Below are positions 23,079-35,324 of a stretch of 64,000 nt of DNA, piece after piece. Under the pieces are notes generated by a model. The model did not search any database, was not told the origin of the DNA, and worked only from the letters and a program-made list of their open reading frames with translations. The DNA lies in NCBI GenBank assembly GCA_030267565.1, contig BRXU01000001.1, positions 8,566,501 through 8,630,500 of the forward strand. The letters are read 5' to 3'. The position numbers and the translations under genes were made by a program. The first letter of the stretch is position 1. Each line of letters starts with the position of its first letter. This DNA is from Pleodorina starrii. Its lineage: Eukaryota; Chlorophyta; Chlorophyceae; Chlamydomonadales; Volvocaceae.

Positions 23079-26000
23079 TCAACACGTGCCCCCGGGAGCA
23101 AACGCGAGTGCCGGCGGCTCCCGGAGAGCCGGAGCAGAGTTTTGCCCCGAGGGCTGCCGCGGCGACTTCCTGGCAATGGGTCCCGAGGCTGCCGCTGCCG
23201 CTGGTACCCGCGTCCCCGGACCTGCGACCAGCTCCGACGACGCCAGCTTGCCCTTGTCTCCCGTCCATGTCTCGAATTCGGAGGTCCCCAGGAAGCCCAC
23301 CGCGCACGCCCTGGGTTCGGGCCCGCCGTGGTAGGTGTACGCAGAGCCGCCCGGCGGCACGGCCGCGGACATCAGCTGCTGCTGCTGCTTAACCGCGGCA
23401 CCCATGCCGGAGCTTCCGCCGCGCTTGGCGAGTTTTTTACCGAAGAGGTCGCTTACCGCCACAGCAATGGGGTTCAGGCGGGGGCCGCACCCTGCTGGGG
23501 GCTCCGGCAGCTGCGGCTGTGTCTGCTGCCACTGCGGCCCCTGGCGCTGCTGTGTCTGATCATCATCAGCATCACCATGGGAGGCAGCCGGCGGCTCATC
23601 GGCGCACAGAGGCCTGACGGCGCTGGTTTGGAGGGCCTCGGGCGACACATGGCCTGCCGCATCAATAATGGCGGCCATAACATCGGTGGCGGTAACCTGG
23701 TGTAGGGGGGAGTAAATCAAATCACGCCGAATCACGCCGTGCTGTTGTTGTGGAGGTGAGTGAGTGCAGCAGTGACAGTAGGGATGGATTGTTGGTTGTG
23801 GTGGTTGGTGGGTATTCGTTGTCGTGGTTGCAACAGCGACTTGTCCTCTGGCAGTGTGGTCTCGGCGGTGGTGGTGGTGGTGCAAATGCGCCCTCCGTGA
23901 AACACTCCGTGACCATTTCGGATCCAACTTGACTGCTGTGTTTAATAAATTCGGTCGATCGTTCAGATACCTATGGGCCCTTTGCGTTGGATGGCGCAGG
24001 ACGTGGGTTTCCCAAAGTGTGAAGCACTGATGCATGCACAGAATGTGGCAGCAGGCACCTTCACGTAAGATCCGCTCATGTGCGCGGCGCACCCCTTACC
24101 TGGCGTTCCAGAACACGGACGTCCCGCCGGCCCGGGCCGCCGCTGGGGTCGCCGGGGCTGCCGTCACCGCCGCCACCCAAAGCCTGGGCTGCGATTTCAG
24201 CGTTGGCGGCTGCGGAAGCGACGTCACCTTCAGCGGGTTCAACGCTGACCCGGGGCCCGGATGCGGCCCCGCCGACCACGGCTGCGCCCCCGCCATCGCC
24301 GCCGCCCCTGGACTCAACCTCCTGCGCAAACCGGTGATTGGGATGCACCGGGGAAAGGTGCAAGGTGGGAACAGCAACGTGGGTCCTTCCGCGCGTGTGC
24401 TGGCCGAAACCAGAGCCGAAACCAGAGCCGGCAGAGCCGAAACCCAGGAAACCCAGGTTAGCCCCGAAAGCACTCTAGCGGATGCAGGTGGATGTGGATG
24501 ATACAGGATCTGGAAGGACCCGCCAAAAGTGCATCGGGCAACAAACCGCCTCCCTCCCATCTTCCGTTTAACGCTCCACTGCTCCAGACACACACACACA
24601 CACACACACACATTTCCCGAGTAAGATATGCAGGACGGACCGCGCGGCATGTTCCCTTGCCGCCTAGAAACCACGCCCCTTCCACGCCGGTCTTCGTCCA
24701 TCCGTCCCACCAACATACACATACCCACCCACCCACCTGCAGAATGAGCGCGAGGCTCTTGGCCACCTCCGCCGCTGCGGGCCGCCGCCGCGGGTCGCCG
24801 TCCCAGCAGCGCTGGATGAGCTGCCGCAGCTTGGGCGGGCAGCGCGTCTCACAGAGGTGCTCCAGGGGCGGTCTGCAGCCCTGCAGGATGACCTTAATGG
24901 CCATCTCCATGACATTGCAGTCGCGCCACGGCCGCTCGCCCGCCACCATCTCCCACATCATAATCGCCAGCGAGTATATGTCCTGTGCGCGATGCCGACA
25001 CACATACAAGAGCCGATCATTACATGACCGGGCCGACAAGGATGAGCGCAATACGTATTCCATGGATTGCACACGTCGGTAGTTTGAGAGGCCATGGGGC
25101 GATCGAACTAGGCCGGATTGTGCAGTTGCTTAGGTCCGCTGCTGGCTCCTCCTCCGCCCTGAAGAAACCATCAATTACCGGGTGCCTACCCAACCCCTGC
25201 TGCTGGCTGTGCCTTGGACCTGCCCGCCCTGCCCTGTTGCTGCTTCAGTGCCCTCTGTCTGCGTCGAAACCCAATAACTGTCAGCCCTGAATGTCATGTC
25301 ATAAGAGTACAGAGGCCTACCACGCTCGCTGCACGTGGCATGGGAGTACCAGCGCGATCGAGTCACTGGCGCAGCTCAAGGTGCTGTCCAGTCTCGCCGC
25401 CGTCTTCCTCAATGCCGTTTCCCATTCGGCCATGTCCCCCCAATTCCAGCCCCTCCCCCTCCGCTCACCGCCTTGTGGGTGATAACGTAGTTCATGGGGT
25501 CCAGGCCCTCTGGGAATGGGACGTTGAGAGGGGCGCATGCAGGCGTCAGGACGGCAGAGGGAAACGCACGGCGATGCGTTCGCCCGGGGAAGCCGCTCGC
25601 TCGTTGGCAGCAAGAGGCGCGCGACAAGCAAGAGGCACGCGAGCAAGCGCCAAGCTCACCACACCAACATTCTTTTACGAGGAAAAGGGGCGGCGACGGA
25701 GGCGGCTGGACTGGAGGTGTGTGTTGGGGGTTATAGGGCAGGCCCAGGATTATGGGCGGGCGGGCGGGTGGTGCCCTCCAAGGCATCAGGCCAGGTGAAG
25801 CGCCCGAGGCCCCATTCCTTGGCTCCCCGTCGTCTCAACTCCCCTCCTCCTGCTGACCCGTCCTTTGGTTCCCCCCCTCCACCGCCCCCACCTCACCCGG
25901 TGCAAGGTAGGCTGGCTGCAACCGTCATCAACGCAACGGCCGTGCAGGGCGCCAGCGGCAGCGGGGGGGGGGGACAGCAGCGGGCGGGACAAGAAGGGCA

Positions 26001-28313
26001 GGCCTTTGGGCACGAGCTAGAGAGCAGCCTCTCATAATAATGACGCCACAGACACATGACAGGTTCCCGCAGTGAACCGTGTGGATGGATCAGCGCCCGA
26101 TTGGGGCACGGCTGCGGACGGTAGCTAGCTAGCGGGCCTAAACGTCAGCAGGGATGCAGGCAGGCGGGCGGGCAGCTGTGAAAAGGGCGGCTCGCCCCCC
26201 TTCCGGCCGCCCCCCGACTCACCGTGCCCGCGTCGGGGGTCTGCGTGGGGACCTCAGTGCTCCGGAGCCGGGACAGCCCAAAATCCTGGATGCGCACATG
26301 AGGGCCCGATGCATGCAGGCATGGGAGGTGCACGTGCAGGCGTGCAAGTCCACACGTCGAAAACGGAAGGTGACAGCGGCAGGGAGGAAGGAAGAAAGAT
26401 AACGCAGCGAGGACAGCGGAGGTGATCAGGATGAGATGGAATGGCCTCACCCCACCTGGCAGGCAGCAACTAGAGAGGTTCGCGCGCCGGCTTGCTTCCA
26501 AGCGTGCTTTCAGTAATTGTGCCTCGAATCCTCACGATCGTACAACACCATGACGCATATCCGTACCGTGAGCTTGACAACGGGCCGGGCGTTGTCGGGG
26601 CCGTTCAGGAGCACGTTCCCGGGCTGTGGTGAGGGCGGACAGATGGGGGCGGGGCGCGGGATGGAGCGGGGGAAGCAGTGTAATAAGGACCATGTGCGGG
26701 ATGTGGCGGAGGGGCCAGCTGTCAAGCCTGCTGTGTGCGCCGGGTTACCGAAGGGCCCCAGTGTGCTCTCTCGAGGCCTCTGCATGTTTCCGTCCACTGC
26801 AGCAACCTGCAGCCCCTACCGCGCCACATCTATATATCGCGCTCGTCCATGCGCCCCCCTGCTTCGTTCGCCGTACCTTTAGGTCCCTGTGCACGATGGT
26901 TGGATGCAGGTACTCGAGTCCCTTGCTGATCTGCAGGGACACGTGCAGGACCGTGGTGACCGGCAGCAGGTGCCGACCCGCGGGTCGGCGCGGCAGCGGG
27001 TACATGAGCCTCTCCAGACTCGTTTCCATCAGTTCCATCACCAGACACACACGCGGGGGCGTCAGGCACGCAGCCAGCAGCCGAACCACGTTAGGGTGTT
27101 GGCAGCGACACAGCACCTCCACCTCCTGCGCAAAGCTGCGCAGCAGGGACTCGGAGGGGCCGCCCCACTGGTACGCGTCGGCTACCAACTTAACGGCCAC
27201 GCGCTGGCCCTGGAGAGGGGAGGGGAGGGAAGCGGGGGAGGTGTGTGTGGGAAGGAGGCAAGGGAGGGGAGTGGGGAGGGGAGTGGGAAGTTGGGACCAG
27301 ATTGGGCCGCGCCAGCTCTACTTGAAGAGGCCGTGTGGCATGTGGGCAGCCGGGAGCGGATCGGCGAGGGAGGAGACTGGGAAGTGGAGCTATCAGGCGG
27401 AGGAAGGGTGAAGGGGTCAAGCAAGCCAAAGGCAATGTTGCCACGAAGCCAGGTGGCTGGTGCATTTCGACATATCAACTAGCTCGCGAGGATTTCCTTT
27501 CCGTAGCTCATCTAGCTTTGGTTGCCTTTGGTTGCCTCTGCTCGGGGCACCCCGTTACCGTAGCTGGGATCTGCTGAAACCCTGCCGCCGAACTACGGAC
27601 CGCCAGGCAATGCCGTCCTTGCCTGCTTGACGCAGTGTCCTGCCTGTCGCTATCACAGTATGGCTGCTGCTGCTGCTGCAGCGGCATAATACCAGTGTCA
27701 GGCTCCGTCCATCCCCCACGCACGACGCACGCACTCACCTTGAACACGCCCTCCACCACGCGCCCGAACGAGCCGACGCCGCGAGTTGCGTTTGGCAACA
27801 GCACCACCTGCGAGCGAGCGAGCCCGTGCACAGCGTCAAGGCAGCGTCTGAGTACAAGCTTCACTCGAAATCATTTCCGGTCTCCTGCATTTGCTTCTCG
27901 CTGTATCCCGGTTATGTGCACTCGTGGCAAAAGCCCAGCGCAACCACGCACCCACCCAGGCATCGCATCCACCTCCACATGCGAAAGCGAGTTCTCTCTC
28001 ACCCAGAAAAAAACCTATTTTCCAGACCACACACCTCAGCCGCCCACCCACCTCATCATCCCGATGGCGGTAGGGGTCCGCCTCGAGCAAGTGCATGTCC
28101 GGCCGCGGGCGCGTCTGAAGTGTGATGACCGGCGGGTCGGTGTTCGCCGCCGGCTGCTGCCCTCCGCAGTAGCCTCCGCCGTTACCGGCGCCGCTATTGG
28201 CTTCCGAGGATTCCCCCAGGTTCAGGTTCAAGTTCTCGCAAGGCTCCAGTTTTGCCGCTGGCGGCAGCGGCTCGCCCGTCAGCTGCGGCGACATCGTCGT
28301 GTCCGAGCTTGGA

Positions 28314-28346
<33 letters not shown>

Positions 28347-31300
28347 ACGCGGGCGCCATCGCTGCAATGGATTTCTTTGGCACAGTTCCCGCTGTGTGGC
28401 TCCCTGCAGGTGTTCGTTGCGGGTGTGTGGAAAACAGGTGTGGAGGGCGGGTTTGCATGCATGCGCGCGCGTGTGACCCAAGTATGCCGACAGGGCGAAT
28501 GAATCCTGCTGAAGAGGGCGAGCGAAGGCGTTGCTGAGGCCTCCTCGACGCCAGCCTCCCGCCCCAGCAGTGCCTACAGCCCAACTTCCTCCCACTGAGC
28601 GCCCCATCACACCCGCTATAAGTGTCCTTTTTTTAGCAGTGTTTGACGAACATATGCCTGCACTTCGCGCTCTGTTGGCTTCGATGAACCAAAAACCTAC
28701 CTGCCGGACCACGACCAGCTGTCGTACGTGGGGGCTAATTGGTTGGGTAGGAGCCGCCGCCTCCACCGTAAAGCAGCGGCCGCGGCTACGGCCGCAACAA
28801 GGACGGCTGCGGGGCCAGGTACGGGACGACGCGTGAACGAACAGTGATGAAGCCTTCCAGCCCGGGAAGAATCAGCAGGTGATGGCACCAGATGCCGTGT
28901 GGTTCGCACGCTGCTGACTCTCCATTGTCATGAGGCCATCCGAGCCTCTGGATCCATTTGCAAACATTCGCCCCGAGTGCATTTCAGCAGGGTGTCGCCC
29001 TAGCTAAGCCCCTGCCCCCCTTCCAGCCAGAGGATTCAGCATTTCTCCACCGCTCCAGTCGGCGGCGGAGGCCTTCCTTTTTTGAACCCCCATTTCAACC
29101 CAAATACGGTCCGCCTGGATGGGGTATCGTATGGCCCTTTCCAAAACACCGGGCTATACACGACCCGACGACCTCTGGCCCCTCGGAGACCACAGCTCAC
29201 CCGTCCCCAGCGTCGCGCAGAGCACCGCAATCAACACCACGCGCCGTCGTGGTGGTGTCGTGTCCACATCCTGCTGCGCCGCTGGCGCCTGCTGCGTCGT
29301 CATTGTCGACATATTATTGTACTGCGCCGGTGGCGACGGCGAGGTCTTGGCCTTGGGTAACACAGCGTAATAGCACCCAAAGGGCGACCCATACTTTGCG
29401 ATGCACTCATCAGTCATCAGGCCGGAGCACAGCAGTTCGGTCTCGATGGCGTGCACGAGGTACCCCGTCCGCTCGAAAACCCCTGCGGGGCCGAGGTTGG
29501 CGCCATATGCTGCCACATCAATGTACCTTCGCCGCGCCGGATAGCAGCGCGTCAGCCAGGGCCCGGTGCTTTCGTTTCGGCAGCCGGGCTGCGGCAGGTC
29601 GAACGTGACATTCTGAGTGCCGGGGATGGCGTCCGGTCTCCGAGTGGCGCTCACGCTCTGCGGCGGGTGAGGGCGTCGGAGCGAATGCGTGAGTGCACAG
29701 GAGACAAGTTAGTTGATGAACGGCGAGGCCGGCTTGCTTTCCAGGCGATTCGATTCGGACCAGCTGGGGTCAGCTAGCTAGGGTGGATGTATGGATGGAT
29801 GGATGGCCGGCCATTCTGCAGAGCACTTGGTAGTTAGCGGGTGATGCAGCAAATGCACAACACGAAGAAGATCTAGGCGCATGAACATGAGTGCACGCAG
29901 GCGGCCTTTGTTCGCTGCGTTGTTGAGGAAAACTGCGCGTGGCTTGAGGGTAGCTGGTGCGCGCAGGCAACACTCGCTTCAAGTAAGGTTCCGCATTGTA
30001 AGCAGTAAGGGCTTATCCCGCGGATGCTCAGGAGCCAGGCTTACACTCTCCCCCCTTAGAGTGAGCCGTCCTCGGCGTCCATGCATGGGGCCTCCCCACC
30101 CTTGCAAGGGTTTTACCCGATAGACATGCGCTTTGACCAGGGATCGAACCGGCGACCTCCCGGGAACGAGGTCGTACGGCATAGGTCTCGATACCAATTG
30201 TAAGCAGTAAGGGCTTATCCCGCGGATGCTCAGGAGCCAGGCTTACACGCATGCACGCGTTCTTGTGTTGGGGCTTGATTGCCCGAACGACTGAGTGGAC
30301 AAGCGCCCCGATACAAAGGACTGAGCGATGCAAGGGGGCGGGAGCGGAAGCAGAACACGGAAAGGCCGCCTAAGGCGGCCATGCCTTTGGCAATGCAGCC
30401 CTGAAAGGCAATCCACACTCCATCTGCATCCAGAAGGGCAGGTGGTACATTCGCTCCGCCACACTTGCTGTCGCCCCGGCTCAGGACCTACCTGCCGTGA
30501 CACGCCCTCTGGGAAGCAAAAGCGGTTGTTCAGGGCAATCTTGTGGCAAACCAGGAGGGGCGGTGGTCCCGTGGCGTTGGTGGAGTACGAGAGCAGGTCT
30601 ATACCGGGGGTGGATGAAGGGATGTCTTCCCGATACCAGGTCAGGATAATGCCGGTGAGGGTGAGCATGATGCCAGAAGGCAGCTTCACCTGCAGTTCCG
30701 TTGAAGGTCGTTAAGGATTATTGGAGATGGTGTACAGCCGGTAGTTGTCAGTGCTGTGCGGCATTCCCCGTCAGTGCTCTATCGCGGAGTGGTCATCCGC
30801 CAGCCAATAACAAGAGCGGCCGACGGATACACGTGCAGTTGAGCATATGCGAGGCAGGTGGGGACGCGTCGGGGGGTGCGGTTGGGGGCGCGCGCTTCCG
30901 CTGCTGAGCAAAAGCGTCTGCAACGCATACTCGAAGGTTATGCTGCTGCATCTGGTCGTCAGGCTCGCACGAAGCACGGTCAACAACACGCGAACTTCAC
31001 GTGCTCACCTTATTTTTAACGAAGCTTCCATTGAAGACGGGAAGGTCGCCGCCAGCTACGAGCTCGGATTTGCCGAGAATCGTCACGTTCCTCTCCAGCA
31101 CAATCGGAAGCACACCCAGACCGCTCCAATCGTCCTCATGTAAAGTAATCGATTCCACTAGGATGATATCCGACACAAACTGGTTCGCCAGCGCAATGGC
31201 CAGGTCTCTCCCGTTGCTGACTTCGGCAAATCCGTCATCTCCAGATGTGCTGATTCCTATGGCCCCGGACACAGCCATAGCTGCAAGCGCCCAGTGTAGT

Positions 31301-31371
31301 TGAAGGGAAAAGAGTTTTGAAGCGTGGGCGAATATCCCAGCCGCGCCACGGAAGCGCCGCATTCCGGGCAC
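23079..31371 (-). CDS. Receptor-like TKL protein kinase
   Basis: A single-pass receptor kinase. Fourteen exons: 31371-31009, 30689-30492, 29657-29201, 28806-28701, 28403-28052, 27807-27739, 27209-26877, 26623-26567, 26285-26223, 25915-25897, 25509-25469, 24982-24737, 24321-24100 and 23696-23079. They are in phase throughout and give 1,047 residues. An N-terminal hydrophobic segment is followed by a beta-helix-like ectodomain (IILVESITLHEDDW, LERNVTILG) and Cys-containing repeats. The transmembrane segment near residues 328-352 is split by an intron (VVLIAVLCATLGT / AVLVAAVAAAAAL) and is followed by RWRRR. A Gln run lies near residue 390. The kinase domain covers about 498-768: GVGSFG, VAVK, HPNVVRLLAA, HRDLKPGNVLL, DFGLSR, PAYLAPE, ADIYSLAIMMWEM, RRRPAAAEVAK. 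All catalytic residues are present, so an active Ser/Thr or dual-specificity kinase is likely. The C-terminal 280 residues are low-complexity. The ligand is unknown. The ATG at 31371 was chosen as the first in frame; a second Met follows three codons later. Confidence 0.9.
24592..24613. repeat. (CA)n microsatellite
   Basis: About eleven CA units in the intron between kinase exons 24982-24737 and 24321-24100. Confidence 0.9.
29995..30248. repeat. 52-bp direct repeats flanking a tRNA-like B box
   Basis: A 52-bp sequence is present identically at 29995-30046 and 30197-30248. Between them the minus strand carries a 6-bp stem, GACCTC/GAGGTC, followed by GCCGGTTCGATCCCTGG, which contains a perfect RNA polymerase III B box (GGTTCGATCCC). 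The unit lies in the kinase intron between exons 30689-30492 and 29657-29201. It could be a tRNA-derived SINE fragment or a decayed tRNA. Confidence 0.5.
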
Positions 31372-31451
31372 TATTAATAACTATTTACAACAAATGCATT
31401 TAACAAGCCGTCAAGTTCCTAGTTTGTGACGGCCCACACTTCCGGGAACAC

Positions 31452-31486
31452 TTCTTTGTTTTTCTGCTTAGCAGAAAAACAAAGAA
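31452..31486. repeat. Perfect 16-bp-arm palindrome
   Basis: Arms TTCTTTGTTTTTCTGC and GCAGAAAAACAAAGAA are exact reverse complements around the loop TTA, about 80 bases upstream of the kinase start codon. Confidence 0.9.
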
Positions 31487-33732
31487 TAGCTCGGCATAAC
31501 ATAGAGGACCGCAGCCAGTAAACGTTTTGCACGCTGACACGAGCAGACGTTTCATGTGCCTTCGGGATCGCGTTTGAGTAAGCCAGGGCAGTTGACGTAA
31601 GGCCTATGGCGTCATAGTCATCAGTTGTACGGCCGCTCCTGAGGGGACCCACGGGGATTGGATTGCCGGAAGTGTGCCCGTTGGTGCGTGTGTTAACGAT
31701 GTCATGCAAGTTGACGACCAGCGTGGTCTTGCGAGTGCTATTTTCGAAATGTTCCGCTTACGGCGAGAATGCATCTCTGCGTAAAGTTGTGCTTGGCATC
31801 TATCTTTCAAGTTATGCCATTCGTCTGTGCTTCTCCTGTATCCTGACGTTACATCGCTTCTTTGGTTACTGTTTCTCTTGTTTTCGTATGCTTTTCTGCG
31901 TGGCTGAAGCGGTTCATGAGCCTCCGGGTTCGTTTGAGCCGTACGAGCTCGTTGAAGCTTGTAAAATCATCATCAATCATCATCGGAAGTGTGGCTTCAC
32001 GGAATAGACACTTCGCCTTATCAGAATAACATTTACTTATGGAACTGCTGAGTATGGCCAACCACATGGACGGCGCCGGCCTGTGGATTGACGGAGTCGG
32101 CAATCGAATTGACGAAAGTCCCCCTTCGCATTGACAAAGGTGTCCATAAGGCTGCCTTTATTTAGGACTGCCTTTATTTAACATCCCATTCAAGCCTTGC
32201 AACGCTACAGTTATGAACAGGTACGTGACAACGTGAGCGGTGAGCCAACGGCTCGCAGTACGTATATAATTCGAAGTGTAGCGGCCAGCCGACCACAATG
32301 CCGCACGTTTAATCTGATTTTTTGTACGGGATTGGCGACTGACCAGCTAGGATAGACGAATGTCGCCCTTTTGTTTAATGGCTCCGTTGCTTGGATTGAC
32401 GTGAACACCTATCGGACTTCTCGGATTTGCCGCCGAGACCTTTGGATCAGCAAAATGTCGTTCTCTTGAGTAGATCCGTGACAAGGTAGGTTTATCAGAT
32501 AACCGAGTCCGACCCCCGAGGGCCGAGGCGGCTCGGCGCGGCTCGGCGCGGCTCGGCCCGCGGTCCGTGTTCTCATGACCGCAAAGGAGCTGGAAAACAG
32601 CTGCATAATGCGATCGCGCGACTGTGTGGGCCTAATGTCCAACAAGACATCTAGACCAGGCCACTTCCCATTTCACTGGCGAAATCGCCTCATTGGAAAG
32701 GGATCCCACGCTGGGAATGAATGCCTTCGACTACGTGTGCCGTTTCCGATTCCCTGAAACGAAGCTGGGGGAGGCGAAAGGGAATTGGAGTAAAGGCAAA
32801 TCCTCTCCCTCCGGGGCCGGCGTTTGCGGCTGATTCCTTTTTGTTGTTCAGCACGCGCCCCACCCTCCCCGCCCACCCATCATGGGCGTCGCCCGCGTCG
32901 TTCGTTTGCTCTTGGCTTCCCTTCTTTGGTTCACGATGCCTGCTTCTTCGGAGCAAAGTCGCCTTTAACAGCATTCCTGTAACAAAGTGGCAGTTGCAAT
33001 GATCCGGAGCAAGAATTAATAATTGTTATTTGTGCTTTGCAAAAGTGTGACACTAAAATCACTCAAGTCCGCGTACAGATCCCAATACCATGTCAGATAA
33101 ATTTCCACAAGAAACTCTTTCGACGAAACCGCGCATGAGTTAGGACAGGTGGATGCAGCCGGGTCGAGCTGTACCGCGATGTAGCCCACGCGCGGGCGGC
33201 CCAACAAAATGCATAATACATAATCGCAAGGATGGGATAGTCATGTTGTTGTGGTTGCTACGTCGGACTCCAGACTCAGGAAGGGTAAGACCATCGGGCC
33301 GGCGGCTGGCCGTGCACTGCACCGGAGGAGGCAGGAGGCGATCAGGACAGCACTGACGCACACCCAAACCAGACGGCACGTGTCGCCCAGAAAGGAACGA
33401 GCGAACCCGGGGGATGGGCTCAGAAACCCCGCGACCAGGGGGAAGTTTTACCTTGATGCTCCCATTTGGCGATGGGCCCGGCCCCTGGCCGCCTTCTTGG
33501 AGGCGATGGATGCGCTATGGAATCGCGCTGTATTCCACACGTGGTTGCTCCGGGTAGGAAGGTAAAGCCGATTTCACATGCGCCAAATATACATACAAGG
33601 CGCGACGGCACACTTGCGGCACACTTTTGACGAGGCGTCACCGTAACGTAGGATCGGTCCGCCGGCTGCTGGCGAGGTGGGCTCCACGCAGAACGGCTGA
33701 CCACATAATGGCGCGTACTGCACAAATGGTGC

Positions 33733-33865
33733 AAATACGATGATGATGGGAGTGTCTCGGCCAGGCAAGGGAAAAGTGACAAATGTCACTTTTCCCTTGC
33801 CTGGCCGAGATGGGACTGTCACTTTTCCCTTGCCTGGCCGAGACACTCCCATCATCATCGTATTT
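33733..33865. repeat. 49-bp inverted repeat with a third internal copy
   Basis: Positions 33733-33781 and 33817-33865 are exact reverse complements. The 35-base spacer contains a further 27-base copy (33784-33810) of the right-arm sequence, from TGTCACTTTTCCC to GGCCGAGA. It resembles a fold-back or MITE-type insertion. Confidence 0.88.
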
Positions 33866-33869
33866 CACC

Positions 33870-34140
33870 GTATGGAAGGCCTGCCATGTCTCTTCCGCTA
33901 CGTGCCGAGCGATAAGGGCCCGGATGGCATCTTGCCAAATCAATGCGGCGATTTTCTCCTCCCCGCTCCAGCCTGCTCCAGCAAGCGATTGATGACGGCC
34001 GCGTCGCCCGCCGACACCGCAAAGCGCAAGGACAAGGCAAGGAGTCCTGAAGCACGCCCGTGAACCACCAGTTGGGAAACGCCTGCCCAGCGCCTGCACG
34101 GACTGGTCGCCGGTGTGGCTTTGACATCGCTCCTGGTCAA
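33870..34140 (-). pseudogene. Possible remnant of an ankyrin-like coding segment
   Basis: On the minus strand one frame reads SLRFAVSAGDAAVINRLLEQ, which looks like an ankyrin helix pair. A second frame continues with EEKIAALIWQDAIRALIARH and EETWQAFHTVKYDDD. A frameshift separates the two, and the inverted repeat at 33733-33865 follows immediately. No start codon or splice structure supports an active gene. Confidence 0.25.
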
Positions 34141-34580
34141 ATCAGGCAGACACTGGCAGTCGGGAGTCCTTCGTCTAGGCCTCTCGTCCGCGCGCGACGC
34201 AAGGGAACTCCACGCGTAATGACCTAAGGCCTAGCCCTGCGGGGAGGGACCACGGGACCTCGACGGGGCGCACAACACGCTCGCGACGGGGTCGTCGCGC
34301 GAGTCACACCCGACGCATGTCATCAACACGTTGCGTACGGATCACAGCAGCGCCGCCTCCGGCACGTTGCGACCTGCATGACTCGTCTCAGTCCCCGTGA
34401 AACTCCCTTGCGCCGCGCAAGAGCACTTCATCGCGAAAAGCCGCTCCGGAACCCACAGCGGCAACGGTCTGCTGCTCCTGGCGGTTTACAGAACAAGCTA
34501 TACATACGACACATAGCAGGCGTCAATATTCCATTGATAAGAATCCATGGACAGATATAATTTGCTGCGTGGTGCTATGT

Positions 34581-35324
34581 ATGGGTTTTCCAAATGACTA
34601 TGAAATCGGGCGCTCTTTCGCAGCGATGGAGCAGGAGCGGCGCAAGCTGATCTTCAGCTCCAATAAAAACTTAGTTGTGAAGATTCTAGGCTATAAACGT
34701 CGACAGGAGAGCCCTACCACGGACTCGGACCTGGAGCCAGTAACTTACCTCAACGGCTTCTTCTACTCCGACAGCGATCCCTACATCCTCACTTGCGCAC
34801 ACGCTTTTGACAGCGGTGCAACGGATTTCTTTGCGTGCATGAGCGACGGCAGTGCCTTCAACGCCCGGGTTCCCATCGAGCTGGTCAAGTCGGGGCAGCG
34901 GCAACAGATTCCGCCTGAAAACGCCCGGGGCGAGTGGGTCCCAGATGTGGCCGTCTTCAAGTGCCCGCAGCAGCCCGCGCACCCGCCACGACCGCACGGC
35001 TCCGTGGCGACTACCGGTGACAGTGCCTACGTTATTGGCTTTGCTGGACCGGATGCTCCGCAACTGAGCTTCAAGAGCGGCACCGTCTCGAGCGTCGGCT
35101 TCATGGGTGGAGCCCGGTCGCCCTTCGGCTCCTTCACCATCGACACCTACGCCGAGCCAGGGTACTCCGGCAGCCCCATTCTGGACATCGACGGCTTCCT
35201 GATAGGCATGGTGCAAGCCGGGCACGACCCTGACGGCAGCAAGCAGGTGACCGCCATTCCCGCCCAAGGCATAAACGTGTTCCTACATTTCTACGGGAGC
35301 GCGTTGCCAGGAATTAAGTCATAA
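34581..35324 (+). CDS. Single-exon trypsin-like serine protease domain protein
   Basis: Encodes 247 residues if started at ATG 34581; an alternative in-frame Met lies at 34626. All three catalytic elements of the chymotrypsin fold are visible in order: His in LTCAHAF, Asp in VPDVAVFK and Ser in EPGYSGSPILD. The final motif reads GYSGSP where GNSGGP is usual, which is typical of the HtrA-like/trypsin_2 branch. There is no clear signal peptide, transmembrane segment or PDZ domain, so a stand-alone soluble protease is inferred. It has no intron, whereas every other conserved gene here has five or more. It may be a retrocopy or an acquired gene. The substrate is unknown. Confidence 0.8.
   Translation: MGFPNDYEIGRSFAAMEQERRKLIFSSNKNLVVKILGYKRRQESPTTDSDLEPVTYLNGFFYSDSDPYILTCAHAFDSGATDFFACMSDGSAFNARVPIELVKSGQRQQIPPENARGEWVPDVAVFKCPQQPAHPPRPHGSVATTGDSAYVIGFAGPDAPQLSFKSGTVSSVGFMGGARSPFGSFTIDTYAEPGYSGSPILDIDGFLIGMVQAGHDPDGSKQVTAIPAQGINVFLHFYGSALPGIKS

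Larger units (their letters stand above)
31372..34580. other. Gene-poor, lower-GC intergenic region
   Basis: Upstream side of the kinase and upstream side of the protease. Contents: a palindrome at 31452-31486, a large inverted repeat at 33733-33865 and a frame-broken protein-like segment at about 33870-34140 (minus). No intact gene could be supported. Confidence 0.6.

Noticed and set aside
30130..30200. Functional tRNA gene on the minus strand
   Set aside because: A B box and one stem are present, but acceptor and D-arm pairing could not be built, so it is reported only as a tRNA-like repeat.
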